Shown here piece by piece: positions 51,166 to 60,405 of a DNA stretch of 64,000 bases. Each line of letters opens with the position of its first letter. The stretch's first letter is position 1. The position numbers and the translations under genes were made by a program. Source of the stretch: Streptomyces seoulensis (GTDB lineage: Bacteria; Actinomycetota; Actinomycetes; Streptomycetales; Streptomycetaceae); NCBI GenBank assembly GCA_013364255.1, contig CP054936.1, forward strand, positions 620,001 through 684,000, read 5' to 3'. The notes under the pieces were generated by a model. That model made no database searches, had not been told where the DNA came from, and worked only from the letters and a program-made list of their open reading frames with translations.

Positions 51166-54075
51166 TCAGAAGCGTTCCGCGGCCAGGGCGCAGAGTCGGG
51201 AGCGGTTGGGCTGGCCGGTCTTGGCGATCAGGCTGGCGACGTGCTTCTCCACGGTGCGCGGCGATATGTAGAGCCGGGCGGCTATGTCCTTGTTGCTGGG
51301 GCGGTCGGCCAGCAGCCGGAAGATCTCGTACTCGCGGACCGTCATGCCCTTCAGGCGCAGCTCCGCCGGGATCTGTTCGCTGCCGGTGCGGTGCTGGCGC
51401 ACCGGCGCGCCGATCGCGCGCAGCAGGGTGCGGCAGGCGCCGACGACCGCGGTGGCGGAGGTCTCGCGGAAGTGCTGCTCGGCCTCCCGCAGCCATCGTT
51501 CCGGCTCGCCCCAGCCCAGCGCGTGGGCCTCCTCCGCGATCAGCCGCTGCCCGAGGTGGCGGGCCGTGGGATAGGGCGCGGCCGCCTTCTGGGCGAGCAG
51601 TGCCGTGTGTCCGGCCTCCTCGGGCCGGCCCTCCCGGCCGAGCAGGACGGCCTCGGCGAGCAGGACGAAGTGGCGGTTCCACCGCATCCGGCCGGCGGCG
51701 CTCGCGGCCAGCCGTTCGAGGTGGGCGCGGTCGGCCCGGCCGGCCAGGAGGTCGAGCAGCAGTCCGAGGCCGTGCCGTCCGCTCAGGTGGAAGGTGGTCG
51801 GGTTCTCCGCCTCCAGCGCCTGGAGGTCGGCCATGGTGCGGGCGGCCCGGTCGCGGTCCTCCTCCAGAAGGGCGCAGAAGACCTGGGCGAGGCCGAGGGC
51901 CAGCGGCTCCTCGGGCGAGCGGCTCCCGCCCCAGCGGCCGAAGTCGGTCAGGGCCTCCTCCATGGCGCTCCGGTCGCCCTGGTGGGCCGCGAGCACCGCG
52001 CGGGCCATCAGCAGGTAGCGGGCCACCGACGTCAGCTTCTGGCGGGCCGCCATGGTCAGCGTCTCGTCGCCCAGCGTCCGGGCCTCGGTGAAGCGGCCGC
52101 ACAGCACGTCGTGCAGGGTGAGGATGCCGTCGATGCCGTACAGGACGGGGACCGCGCCCAGCCGCCGGGCCTCCGTGCGGGCCTCGTCGAGGGTGGCGGT
52201 GCTGCCGTCGTCCAGCCAGCGGATGCCGCCGAGCCGGGTGAGCGCGTACATCCGCTGGAGGGGCAGGCTGTGCCGCTCTGCGGTGCTCATCGCCTGTTCC
52301 AGATAGGTGCTGGCCTCCGCCAGGTCGCGTTCGCGGGCGACCACGCCCAGCAGTTCCCACGCCTGGCAGGCGACCAGGTGCAGGCCCTGGCGCTCGGCCG
52401 TGTCCAGCGCGGTCCGGGCCAGCCGCTCGGCCCGCTGGGTGCGGTCCGGTCCCGGCGTGTCGAGGCACAGGTACGCCTCCACCACGTCGGTCAGCGCGGT
52501 GTGCGCCTCGTCCGGCGCCGTTCCCAGCAGTGCGCGGGCCCGTTCGATCTGGTTGTTGCCGTCGGCCCAGCGGCCGGCCATGTACGCCACGTGCGCCAGG
52601 CGGGTGTGCAGGGCCGCCAGCCGGGCCGCGCCGAGGCCGGCTCCGACGAGTTCGCGCAGGCTGCCGGTGAGGCTGAGGGCGCGGGTCAGCTCCCCGGTCT
52701 CGGCGAGCGCGGGCAGCAGCGCCTCCAGGGCCTCGGCGCGGGCGGCCCCGTCGCCGCCTTCCGCCAGCAGTCGTTCGGCGCGGTCGAGCAGCGCGACCGC
52801 GGAGCCCACCGAGCCGTCGGCGAGGGCGCGGTGCCCGGCCTCGGTGAACAGCCGGCCGGCCCGGACGAGGTCGCCGGCGTCGGCGCGCAGGGTCGCCGCC
52901 AGCGGGCACCAGTCGCCCGGCAGGCCCGGGTTGAGGGTCTCGATCGCGTCGGCGGCCTGCTGGGACAGGGCGACCCGGGCGGTCGGGGTGAGCTGTGCGA
53001 GCAGTGCCTCGGCGGTCAGCGGGTGCTGGAAGGCGTACCAGTCGGGCGCGGGTTCGTCGGCCGCGACCAGCCGGGCGGCCACGCTCGCGTGCAGATGGCT
53101 GAGCAGGGTCCGGTCGTCCACGCCGGTCATCGACTGGAGCACCGACAGGGGGAAGCGCCGGCCGAGCACCGCGGCGGCGCTGAGCAGGGTGCGTCCCTGC
53201 GGGCCGAGCTGGTCGATGCGGTGGATGGCGCCTTCCAGCAGGGCCCTGGGCATGTTGCGGCGCAGGTCGCCGACCACGCGCCAGGCGGCGCCCTCGCGGA
53301 CGAGCGCGCCGCCGGCGACCGCGCCCTGGAGGAGTTCCTCGACCAGGAACGGGATGCCCGCGCTGTCCTCCCACATCTGGCCGAGCACCTCGGCGGGCAT
53401 CAGGGCGGGTTCGGTGTCCAGGCAGGAGGCGATCATCCGGCCGACCTCGTCGGCGTCCAGCGGCGCCAGCCGGAACACCGCGGCGCTGTGCCGGCGCCCG
53501 GCGGACTCGGCGAGGCTCAGCGCCTCGCCGGGCTCCGAGCGCAGCGTCGCCACCAGCATCAGCGGCTGCTGTTCGAGGTTGTCCACGAGGTACTCGACGA
53601 CGGCGAGGGTCTCGGTGTCGGCGTCGTGCAGGTCCTCGAGCACCAGCAGGCAGCCGCTGTCGCGGCCGGCGAAGGCGAGCACCCGCAGGACCGCCTCGGC
53701 GAGCACCACCGTGGACCCCTGGTCGGGGGCGCCGCCGGTGCTCCAGCCCGGGATGAGCCGGCCGAGCACCGGGCGGTACGGTCCGAGGCTCGCCTCGTCC
53801 GGTGTCACCCCGCCGCGGGAGAGCGGCATCAGGGCCTCGGTGAGGGGCCGGAGCGGCACCATCGGTCCGATGGTGCTGCTCCGGCCCTTGAGGACCCGCA
53901 CGCCGGCGGCCAGCGCCGAGCCGATCAGCTCGGCGACCAGCCGCGACTTGCCGATCCCCCCCTCTCCGACCAGGAACGCCGTGCCTCCGCGGGACCGGTT
54001 CAGAGCCCGCAACGACTCGCCGAGCTCGGTGACTTCGGCCTCACGACCAATGAGATGAGCTGCCCGCAGACGCAT
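51166..54075 (-). CDS. Large ATP-binding LuxR (LAL) regulator
   Basis: This 969-aa protein has an N-terminal AAA-type ATPase (Walker A GEGGIGKSRL near 37-46; LLVLEDLHDADTE as Walker B), a long TPR-like helical middle and a C-terminal LuxR helix-turn-helix (about 905-960, TVREYEIFRLLADRPSNKDI). LAL proteins are typical pathway-specific activators of streptomycete clusters. It is the last gene of the leftward LanM-precursor set, 72 bp after the candidate precursor, and is the likely activator of that set (inferred from position). Confidence 0.93.
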   Translation of the reverse strand: MRLRAAHLIGREAEVTELGESLRALNRSRGGTAFLVGEGGIGKSRLVAELIGSALAAGVRVLKGRSSTIGPMVPLRPLTEALMPLSRGGVTPDEASLGPYRPVLGRLIPGWSTGGAPDQGSTVVLAEAVLRVLAFAGRDSGCLLVLEDLHDADTETLAVVEYLVDNLEQQPLMLVATLRSEPGEALSLAESAGRRHSAAVFRLAPLDADEVGRMIASCLDTEPALMPAEVLGQMWEDSAGIPFLVEELLQGAVAGGALVREGAAWRVVGDLRRNMPRALLEGAIHRIDQLGPQGRTLLSAAAVLGRRFPLSVLQSMTGVDDRTLLSHLHASVAARLVAADEPAPDWYAFQHPLTAEALLAQLTPTARVALSQQAADAIETLNPGLPGDWCPLAATLRADAGDLVRAGRLFTEAGHRALADGSVGSAVALLDRAERLLAEGGDGAARAEALEALLPALAETGELTRALSLTGSLRELVGAGLGAARLAALHTRLAHVAYMAGRWADGNNQIERARALLGTAPDEAHTALTDVVEAYLCLDTPGPDRTQRAERLARTALDTAERQGLHLVACQAWELLGVVARERDLAEASTYLEQAMSTAERHSLPLQRMYALTRLGGIRWLDDGSTATLDEARTEARRLGAVPVLYGIDGILTLHDVLCGRFTEARTLGDETLTMAARQKLTSVARYLLMARAVLAAHQGDRSAMEEALTDFGRWGGSRSPEEPLALGLAQVFCALLEEDRDRAARTMADLQALEAENPTTFHLSGRHGLGLLLDLLAGRADRAHLERLAASAAGRMRWNRHFVLLAEAVLLGREGRPEEAGHTALLAQKAAAPYPTARHLGQRLIAEEAHALGWGEPERWLREAEQHFRETSATAVVGACRTLLRAIGAPVRQHRTGSEQIPAELRLKGMTVREYEIFRLLADRPSNKDIAARLYISPRTVEKHVASLIAKTGQPNRSRLCALAAERF

Positions 54076-54147
54076 ACCTCCGGATAGTAGTCACTCGATC
54101 ACGAAGGTCACACACCTACTCGGGCAGAGAGTGCGGGCGACGGCGGG

Positions 54148-54354
54148 TCAGGCGGGCACCGACACGGTGGTGATGGCGGCGGAGCCGAGGCCGACCACCA
54201 CGCCGCTGCCGAGGTTCATCCCGGCCAGCGCACGGGTCCGGGCGCACGCCCCGTTCCAGCGGACCAGTCGGATCTCGCCGGCCGGGTCGGCGGCCGTCGC
54301 GGACGCGCCGGTGGGCTCGCCGTGGACGGTGCCGTTCTGCAGGAAGCTGGACAT
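54148..54354 (-). CDS. Candidate lanthipeptide precursor peptide (single Cys)
   Basis: This 68-aa small protein starts MSSFLQNGTVHGEP at ATG 54354, with AAGGA upstream, and lies 128 bp after the LanM gene. The C-terminal part is Gly/Val/Ala-rich with one Cys (Cys37, in NGACART) and several Ser/Thr after it (T40, S50, S58, T62, T63, S65). There is no double-glycine or GA cleavage motif and no acidic leader helix of the usual LanM type. It is the best substrate candidate by position and size, but the single Cys allows only one thioether ring, so the assignment is tentative. Confidence 0.55.
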   Translation of the reverse strand: MSSFLQNGTVHGEPTGASATAADPAGEIRLVRWNGACARTRALAGMNLGSGVVVGLGSAAITTVSVPA

Positions 54355-54460
54355 GGGGGGTTTCCTTTCCCTGGACGTCGATCCGGTGGGGATCGCTCTG
54401 TTTACCGACTGTTCGTGTTTCCGAGGAGGTCGTCGTGGCGCCCGCGGCGCGGGCTCCGGG

Positions 54461-54476
54461 CCGTACGGCGGTACGG
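54461..54476. promoter_or_regulatory. Inverted repeat between LanM and precursor genes
   Basis: CCGTAC-GGCG-GTACGG is a perfect 6-bp-arm repeat directly after the LanM stop (54483) in the 128-bp gap. It may be a weak terminator or an operator controlling the ratio of precursor to synthetase. Confidence 0.4.
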
Positions 54477-54482
54477 GGGCGC

Positions 54483-57400
54483 TCAGTCGCGGGCGCCGCC
54501 GTCCGGGGCGGGGTCGAGCAGCAGGACCGAGGGCACGGTGTCGGCGAAGCCCAGCCGGAGCAGGGCGTAGCCGATGCCGGACAGTCCGGTGAGCAGCCCG
54601 GGCGTCGGTACCCGCCCGGGTGTTCCGCAGCGCGGTCCCCAGGCGTGCAGCAGCCCGAGGACCGGGCCGATCCGGCCGGTCGGGCCGCCGTGTGCCTCGC
54701 TGTGGCCGTGCCCGGCGAGGGCGGCCACCGCCTCGGCGATGCCCAGCTCGCCGTGGCACAGGCTCAGGTCGGCCACCGGCGGGTGCTCGGCGAGCCGGCG
54801 TCCTGCGGCCGGCGCCGGGCCGTGCGTCCGCCGCGGGCTCAGTCCGGCGTCGGCCGCCGCCAGCACGACGCCCGCGGTGCCGGAGCACCAGCCCGCGTCG
54901 AGCCGGTCCGCCGCCGCGAGCGCGGTGGTCAGCCGGTCCCGGCCGGCCGCCGCGGCCCGTGCGGCCAGGGGGCCGTCGGTGAACCGGGCGTGCCGGGCGA
55001 GCGCCCAGCCGGTCCCGGCCTCGCCGAAGGCGAAGCCGAGGCGTTCGGGCGGGCCGTCGCCGGGCGGGCCCGCCGGGGGGAGCGCGAGCAGCCGTTCGGC
55101 GATCCGGTCGGCGAGGCCGGCGGCCTGCGGCAGCCCGCGCTCGCGGTGCACCGCGTGCAGGGCGGCGAGCGCGCCGGCCAGGCCGGCCGACACGTCCGGC
55201 GGGGTGTCGTCGCCGAGCGCCGCCAGCGCCAGGGCGTCCAGCGCGGTCGGCAGGCACGCGGCGAGGTCGTCGTCGACCAGGGTGGCCACCCGGGCGAGGG
55301 CGTAGCAGATGCCGCCCAGGCCCTCGAAGCCGCCCGGCCCCACGGCCCGGCTCAGCGCCGGGTCGGCGGCCAGCGCGGCGACCAGTTCGGGCACCGGGGC
55401 GAGGGCGGCCCGGGCCAGTTCGGTGTGCCGGGCGGAGCCGGTGAGCGCGCCGAGCTGGGCGAGGAACAGGGCCACCCCGCTGTATCCCTGGGCGAGGCCC
55501 GCGCCCAGGGGCAGCACGGTCCAGCGGTCGTCGACCGCCTCCAGGCCGATCCAGTTGGCCCGCCCGTGCCCGTGCACGGCCCGGCCGGCGATCTCGTCGG
55601 CGATCCCGGAGGCGGCGGCCAGCAGCGCGGAGGGCTCCGGCAGGGCGGCGGGGGCCGGCCGGGCCCGGCGGTCCACCCGGTGGTGGCGGCCGGCGGCGTC
55701 CGGCTCGGCGGACGCCAGGGTGGCCGAGATGATCCACTCCTGGGCGTGGCGGTCGACGGTGCTCATGGCGGCGAGCTTGGCCCGCGCGGAGGCGAGCCCC
55801 GAGGTGTCCAGGACGCCGTCCACCTCGCTGCCGTCCGAGGCGAAGACCCGCGGTGAGCCGGGCCGGTGGAAGAAGACGGGGACGTCGCCGTCCCACAGGT
55901 CGGCGATCTCGTACTCGATCAGGGCCTGGCGGGCCGGGTCGCCGTCCGAGTCGGCCCACAGCACCGCGAACATGGCGTCCCGGTCGAGTCCGTCGCGCAG
56001 CACCTGCGGATGGGTCGCCTCCTCCAGCAGGGTGGCGTACAGCATCGTCGGGCGGAGCACGAGGCGGCCGACCGCGTCCGCTCCGGCGGCCAGCGGGCCG
56101 TTGGGTGCGGCCAGTTCGTCGCGGTGCCGTACGACGGTGTCGTAGCCGGTGCGGAAGCCCGCGAGTACGGCGGTGAGCCGGTCGGCGCTCCGGGGTCCGG
56201 CCGCCGCGCTGTACGGCCGGTTCAGCGCGCCGGTGAACAGCGCCGGGCGGCGCACCAGGCGCATCTCGTCCGTGCCGGCGTCCTCCCACACCATGCGGGT
56301 GTTGGGGGCGGTGCCGCCGGGTGCGCCGCCGAGCGCGGAGACGTCGACCGCGCCCAGCTCGCCCACCAGGAGCTGCGGCAGCAGGCAGGTGCGGTGCACC
56401 GAGGAGGCGTGCGCGGCGGCGGCCGGGTCGGGGCGGGTGGTGCCTCCCTCCCGCAGGACGGGGTGCAGCAGGGTCTCGACGTCGACGAGCACGGGCTGGT
56501 CGCCGTGCGCGAGGACGTTCTCGTAGTGCAGGTCCACCCCTTCGAGGGTGTAGGCCAGGGCGAGCAGCGCGCCCTGCCGGCGGTGGAACCGGTCGATCTC
56601 GGCCAGGGAACGGCACGTGCGGTGGTCGATGTACTCCAGCCATCCGTAGCCGTCGCCGGCCACCCAGCGCGGGGTGCGCGGCGCGAGGTCCGGCACCTTG
56701 CCGTCCAGCCAGCCGGCCATCCGGTCCAGCAGGGCGTGCTGGTCGACCGGCCGCGGCTTGTAGACGGCGCGGGCGCCGTCGGCGAACCGGAGCACCGCCA
56801 CCGACCTGCCGCGCTGGTGCAGGTCCCCGAGTCCCAGCTCGACGGCGGTCAGCGGACCCGGGTCGCGTCCGTCGAACAGGACGTCGGCGAGCCGTCGCCG
56901 GTCGGCGGCGAGCCGCGCCAGCAGTTCGGCGCCGTAGCGGGCGGTGTGCCGGCAGGTCCGGGCCAGCAGCCGGGCGAGCACGGGGTAGCGGGAGAACAGC
57001 CGGGTCAGACCGGTGCGGGTGCCGGCCCGGGCGGCGAAGTCGGCGAACCGGGCCGCGGCGGTGGCGCCGGACAGGTCGTCCGCGGTGCGCGCGGCGGCGA
57101 GTTCCACGACCAGGGTCCGGGCGGCCGCCTTGGCCAGGCGGCGGGTCAGCCAGCGGGCGTAGAGCGGGGCGAGCACCGCCACGTCGCCGGGTTCGGCGCC
57201 GTCCGCCGTGGCCCGGTCGACCAGTTCGGCGACGGCCGCCGTCACCAGCGGGCGCAGCACCGGTTCGAACACCGCCGCCCCGTCCGCCGGGTCGGCGGGC
57301 GCGGTCACCGCGTCCCCGCAGACCTCGGCGGGCGTCTCGGGGGCCGCGGCGACCGCCGCCTCCACGAACACCGCCCACCGCGGCTTGGCGAGCCGGCCGG

Positions 57401-57644
57401 CCAGGCGGGTGGCGGGTTCGGCGGCGAGCGCCGCCACCAGGGGGGTGTCGGCGCCCAGTCGGGCCGAACGCACGGACTCGCAGGTCAGCTCGATCGGTGA
57501 GCGGGTGCGCGGCCCGGCGGCCGGGCCCGCCGCCGGCGCCGCCGGCGGGTGCGGGGCCGACAGCCGTTCGCGCAGTGTGGCGGCCGGCGCCCACCAGGAG
57601 GGCGTCGCCTCCGTGCTGGGACAGGCGGTGTCGGTTGTGGTCAC
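54483..57644 (-). CDS. lanM: Class II lanthipeptide synthetase LanM
   Basis: This 1053-aa protein has an N-terminal dehydratase domain and a C-terminal LanC-like cyclase. In the dehydratase, VYKPRPVDQHALLDRMAG, LALAYTLEGVDLHYENVL and VLVDVETLLHP give the kinase-like Lys, Asp/Asn and Asp residues used to phosphorylate and eliminate Ser/Thr. The cyclase retains the zinc ligands: Cys in AGWCSGTAG and Cys-His in LCHGELG. Both activities should therefore be intact. The GTG at 57644 has GGAAGGG about 8 nt upstream. It is divergent from the two LuxR genes and is followed by the candidate precursor. Confidence 0.95.
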   Translation of the reverse strand: MTTTDTACPSTEATPSWWAPAATLRERLSAPHPPAAPAAGPAAGPRTRSPIELTCESVRSARLGADTPLVAALAAEPATRLAGRLAKPRWAVFVEAAVAAAPETPAEVCGDAVTAPADPADGAAVFEPVLRPLVTAAVAELVDRATADGAEPGDVAVLAPLYARWLTRRLAKAAARTLVVELAAARTADDLSGATAAARFADFAARAGTRTGLTRLFSRYPVLARLLARTCRHTARYGAELLARLAADRRRLADVLFDGRDPGPLTAVELGLGDLHQRGRSVAVLRFADGARAVYKPRPVDQHALLDRMAGWLDGKVPDLAPRTPRWVAGDGYGWLEYIDHRTCRSLAEIDRFHRRQGALLALAYTLEGVDLHYENVLAHGDQPVLVDVETLLHPVLREGGTTRPDPAAAAHASSVHRTCLLPQLLVGELGAVDVSALGGAPGGTAPNTRMVWEDAGTDEMRLVRRPALFTGALNRPYSAAAGPRSADRLTAVLAGFRTGYDTVVRHRDELAAPNGPLAAGADAVGRLVLRPTMLYATLLEEATHPQVLRDGLDRDAMFAVLWADSDGDPARQALIEYEIADLWDGDVPVFFHRPGSPRVFASDGSEVDGVLDTSGLASARAKLAAMSTVDRHAQEWIISATLASAEPDAAGRHHRVDRRARPAPAALPEPSALLAAASGIADEIAGRAVHGHGRANWIGLEAVDDRWTVLPLGAGLAQGYSGVALFLAQLGALTGSARHTELARAALAPVPELVAALAADPALSRAVGPGGFEGLGGICYALARVATLVDDDLAACLPTALDALALAALGDDTPPDVSAGLAGALAALHAVHRERGLPQAAGLADRIAERLLALPPAGPPGDGPPERLGFAFGEAGTGWALARHARFTDGPLAARAAAAGRDRLTTALAAADRLDAGWCSGTAGVVLAAADAGLSPRRTHGPAPAAGRRLAEHPPVADLSLCHGELGIAEAVAALAGHGHSEAHGGPTGRIGPVLGLLHAWGPRCGTPGRVPTPGLLTGLSGIGYALLRLGFADTVPSVLLLDPAPDGGARD

Positions 57645-58222
57645 GTCGGCAACCCTTCCAGCGGCCTCACCCGCCCGTACAGGGAGTCGCACCCCCACAT
57701 TCCGCGCCGGACTACCCAGTCGAGGGGGCGGGGGTTCCCCATACGTGGGGGGTGGGGGGAGTGGGGGGAGTGGTGACCGCCGCGATGGTGTCGGCGCGTC
57801 CGGGAAACGGCCCCCAGCTGCGGCGGGGTGCTGTCGGGCGGTGCCCGGCGGTGGGCGGGGCGGGTGCGTGGTTGTACGGCCGTTCGCGGACCGGACGCCC
57901 GTGCCGGACGTACGCGGGACGGCCGCCGGCGCACAGCCGTGCGCGGGACGGCCGCATGGGTACGGGCCGGAGGCCGGGCGGGCCTCGGTACAAGTGGGTG
58001 GAGCGAACCAGTCGCCACTGTAGGGGTGTTCACAGTTCGGCCGCCGGTGCACGGCGTGCACGGGGCGGCCACCTGGGCGTATCCGGGGCCGGGCCGCCGG
58101 GGTCCACCCGGGGCGGTCGGCGGAGTGGGGGAATCCGGGTAATCGCGCCCCATGCGGCGCGCCGCGCCGGTTGCCGAGACTCCTCGCCGAGAGGTTCGAC
58201 CCGCGCTGATCGAGGAGTACAC
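57645..58222. promoter_or_regulatory. Divergent promoter region with G-quadruplex potential
   Basis: This 578-bp gap between LanM and the LuxR pair has no gene. The plus strand carries five runs of five or six G within 57724-57768 (GGGGG, GGGGG, then three GGGGGG), able to form a G-quadruplex. Inside it, CCCCA-TACG-TGGGG (57737-57750) is a short dyad. GAGGAGT precedes the LuxR start at 58223. The rest shows no recognised element. Confidence 0.45.
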
Positions 58223-58846
58223 ATGGGCAACCCCCTGTCGTTGTGCGTCGTGGCCCTGGACCCGCTGCTCGAAGCCGGCGCCGTCGCCGCCCTGTCCGGC
58301 GACCCGGACATCGCACTGGTCCGGCCGGAGGAGAGAGCCGACGTGGCCGTGGTGATCTTCGATCGAGTGGACCGTCAGGAACTCGACCTGGTGGCCGCGA
58401 CCGGTGCCGGACCGCACCGGCCCGCCATCATCGTGATCGCCTCCGACATGTCCCCGGCCGAGGCCGCCGAGGCCATCAACGCCGGGGCCCGCGGCCTGCT
58501 GCGCCGGCACGAGGTCAACGCCGACCGGCTGGCCCGCACCGTGCGGACGGTGGCCGGCGGCGACTGCACCGTGCCGCCCGAGCTGATCGACGGCCTCCTC
58601 GACCAGAGCGGCGAGGCCGACGCGTATCACGGCTCGCGGGGGCGCGGACCGGACTGGGGTCTGGACGAGCGGGAGCGCGCGGTGCTGCGGATGGTGGCCG
58701 ACGGCCGGGAGACGGACGAGATCGCCAGGGAACTCTGCTACTCCCCGCGCACGGTGACCACCGTGGTCCGCGACATCACGCAGCGGTTCCGGCTGCGCAA
58801 CCGCGCCCACGCGGTGGCCTACGCCCTCCGGACGGGCCTGCTGTGA
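58223..58846 (+). CDS. LuxR-family regulator with atypical receiver (first of pair)
   Basis: This 207-aa protein starts at ATG 58223 with GAGGAG upstream. The N-terminal 125 residues resemble a receiver but the phospho-acceptor region (ADVAVVIFDRVDRQ) does not align cleanly with the DxxxxD pattern, so phosphorylation is doubtful. The C-terminal LuxR helix-turn-helix (LDERERAVLRMVADGRETDE) ends RNRAHAVAYALRTGLL, almost identical to the end of the next gene, which indicates tandem duplication. The stop overlaps the GTG of the second gene (GTGA). It probably controls the LanM or NRPS genes. Confidence 0.82.
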   Translation: MGNPLSLCVVALDPLLEAGAVAALSGDPDIALVRPEERADVAVVIFDRVDRQELDLVAATGAGPHRPAIIVIASDMSPAEAAEAINAGARGLLRRHEVNADRLARTVRTVAGGDCTVPPELIDGLLDQSGEADAYHGSRGRGPDWGLDERERAVLRMVADGRETDEIARELCYSPRTVTTVVRDITQRFRLRNRAHAVAYALRTGLL

Positions 58847-59484
58847 GCGGCCTGGTCCTCGAAGCGGCGCCGGACGCCGGACGCGCCGTCGGCGCGCTGC
58901 GCGTGCGCCTCGGTCCGGCGGGCGGCGCGGCCCGCGACGCGGTGGCCGCCGGGCTGCGCCGGGCCGGCATCGAGCTGGTGGCCGGGCGCTGCGACGAGGC
59001 CGTCCGGGTGGCCGTCGGGCGGACGCCCGGCGCGGCGCTGGACGGCTGGCCGGAGCCCGGCTGCGGCCCTCTGCTGCTGGTCGCCGACACGTTCACCGCC
59101 GCGGGAGTGCGGCAGGCCGTCCGGGCGGGGGCGGTGGCCATGCTGCAATCGGCCGAGGCCACCCCGGAGCGCCTGCTCACCGCCGTCCACGCCGCCCGCT
59201 ACGGCGAGGGCCGGATGTCCTACGACGTCCTGGCCCGCCTCCTCGACCAAGCGGACGGCGGTGCCGCGGAGCGGCGGCGTCCGCTGGCCGACTCGCCGCT
59301 GACGGCCCGGCAGAAGACGGTGCTCGCGCTGGTCGCCGAGGGGCACGGCAACGCGGCCATCGCCCGGGAGCTCTCCTGCTCCCAGCACACGGTGAAGAAC
59401 GTCATGTACGACCTGATGACCCGCCTCCAGGTCCGCAACCGGGCCCACGCGGTGGCCTACGGCGTCCGCACCGGCCTGATCTGA
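58843..59484 (+). CDS. LuxR-family regulator (second of pair)
   Basis: This 213-aa protein starts at GTG 58843 inside the previous stop codon. It has a shortened receiver-like domain without an obvious phosphorylatable Asp and a C-terminal LuxR helix-turn-helix (LTARQKTVLALVAEGHGNAA) ending RNRAHAVAYGVRTGLI. Its paralogy with the preceding protein and the tight coupling suggest that they form a heterodimer or act on related targets. No sensor kinase is nearby. Confidence 0.82.
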   Translation: MSGLVLEAAPDAGRAVGALRVRLGPAGGAARDAVAAGLRRAGIELVAGRCDEAVRVAVGRTPGAALDGWPEPGCGPLLLVADTFTAAGVRQAVRAGAVAMLQSAEATPERLLTAVHAARYGEGRMSYDVLARLLDQADGGAAERRRPLADSPLTARQKTVLALVAEGHGNAAIARELSCSQHTVKNVMYDLMTRLQVRNRAHAVAYGVRTGLI

Positions 59485-60405
59485 CCCGGCCGCGGGCCCG
59501 GCCGCCGGAGAGCGGTCGCGGCCCTGGCCGTCCCACCGCGGGCCCGGTCGCGAGGTCCAGCAGCGGACCCGATCACCGGTCGCGGTCCCGTTCACCCGAC
59601 GCTGGGGCCGGCCGCACCCCCGGCCGCCCGGCCGCGCGGCCGCAGTCCCGCCCGCCCGGCCACGGGCTCGGTCACGGCGCCGACTGCCCGGCCGCAGACC
59701 CGGTGTCCGGTCACGTGCCCCCGGTCGCCCGGTCCGAGGACCAGTCACGCCCCCGACCGCCGGACCCGGCAGCGGCCCCGCCGTCCCAGGCCCGGTGACC
59801 TGCCCCGGATCGGCCGCCCGGCCGCGCACCCGCCCGATCGCCCGACACCGGTCCCGGCAGGGGCCCCGGCGCGAACCCCGCCCTCCCACCGCAGACCTGA
59901 CCGTCCGGCCGAGAGCGTGGCCGTGGCGTCGGCCACCCGGCCGCGCACCCGCTCGCCCGACCGCGGCCTCGGTCGCCGGGCCCGGTCGCGGACCGGCCCC
60001 GCCCCGCCCCGCCCCGGCCACTCGGCCGTAGGCCCACTCGCGCACCCGGCCGCCCGGCCGCCCGGGCGGCCAGTCGCCCAACCGCCCGGCCGCCCAGCCG
60101 CGGACCCGGCCCCCTCGCACCCCGCCCGCAAGCCCCGAGCCGCCGCACCGGCCGCGAACCCGACGGTGGCCCCAGCCACCGCCCCACCGCCGCCCGGCAT
60201 CCCCTCGCACCCTCGCCGCCCGGCACCCCTTCGCACCCCGCCCCCACCCCAGCCACACCCCCCAACAGAGACATTGACGCAGCAAAAGGCGCGGCGGGCG
60301 TTGCCGCTCCTTCCCTACTGCGGTGCCTCGGGGGGACGGCAAGCTCCGGACGTGCCCCGACCACCCGAGGCGCGACGACCTACCCGACTCCTCGGAGGTG
60401 AGCCG
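59485..60405. other. Gene-free, C-rich interval before the NRPS gene
   Basis: This 921-bp stretch on the plus strand is dominated by degenerate CCCGGCCGC steps, with no believable coding frame. CCCC-G-CCCC-G-CCCC-G-CCCC at 59997-60015 gives four G4 runs on the minus strand (G-quadruplex). A TTGACG at 60274-60279 is a possible -35 for the NRPS gene, but no clear -10 follows. It looks like slippage-prone intergenic sequence or the eroded remains of former coding DNA. Confidence 0.5.
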
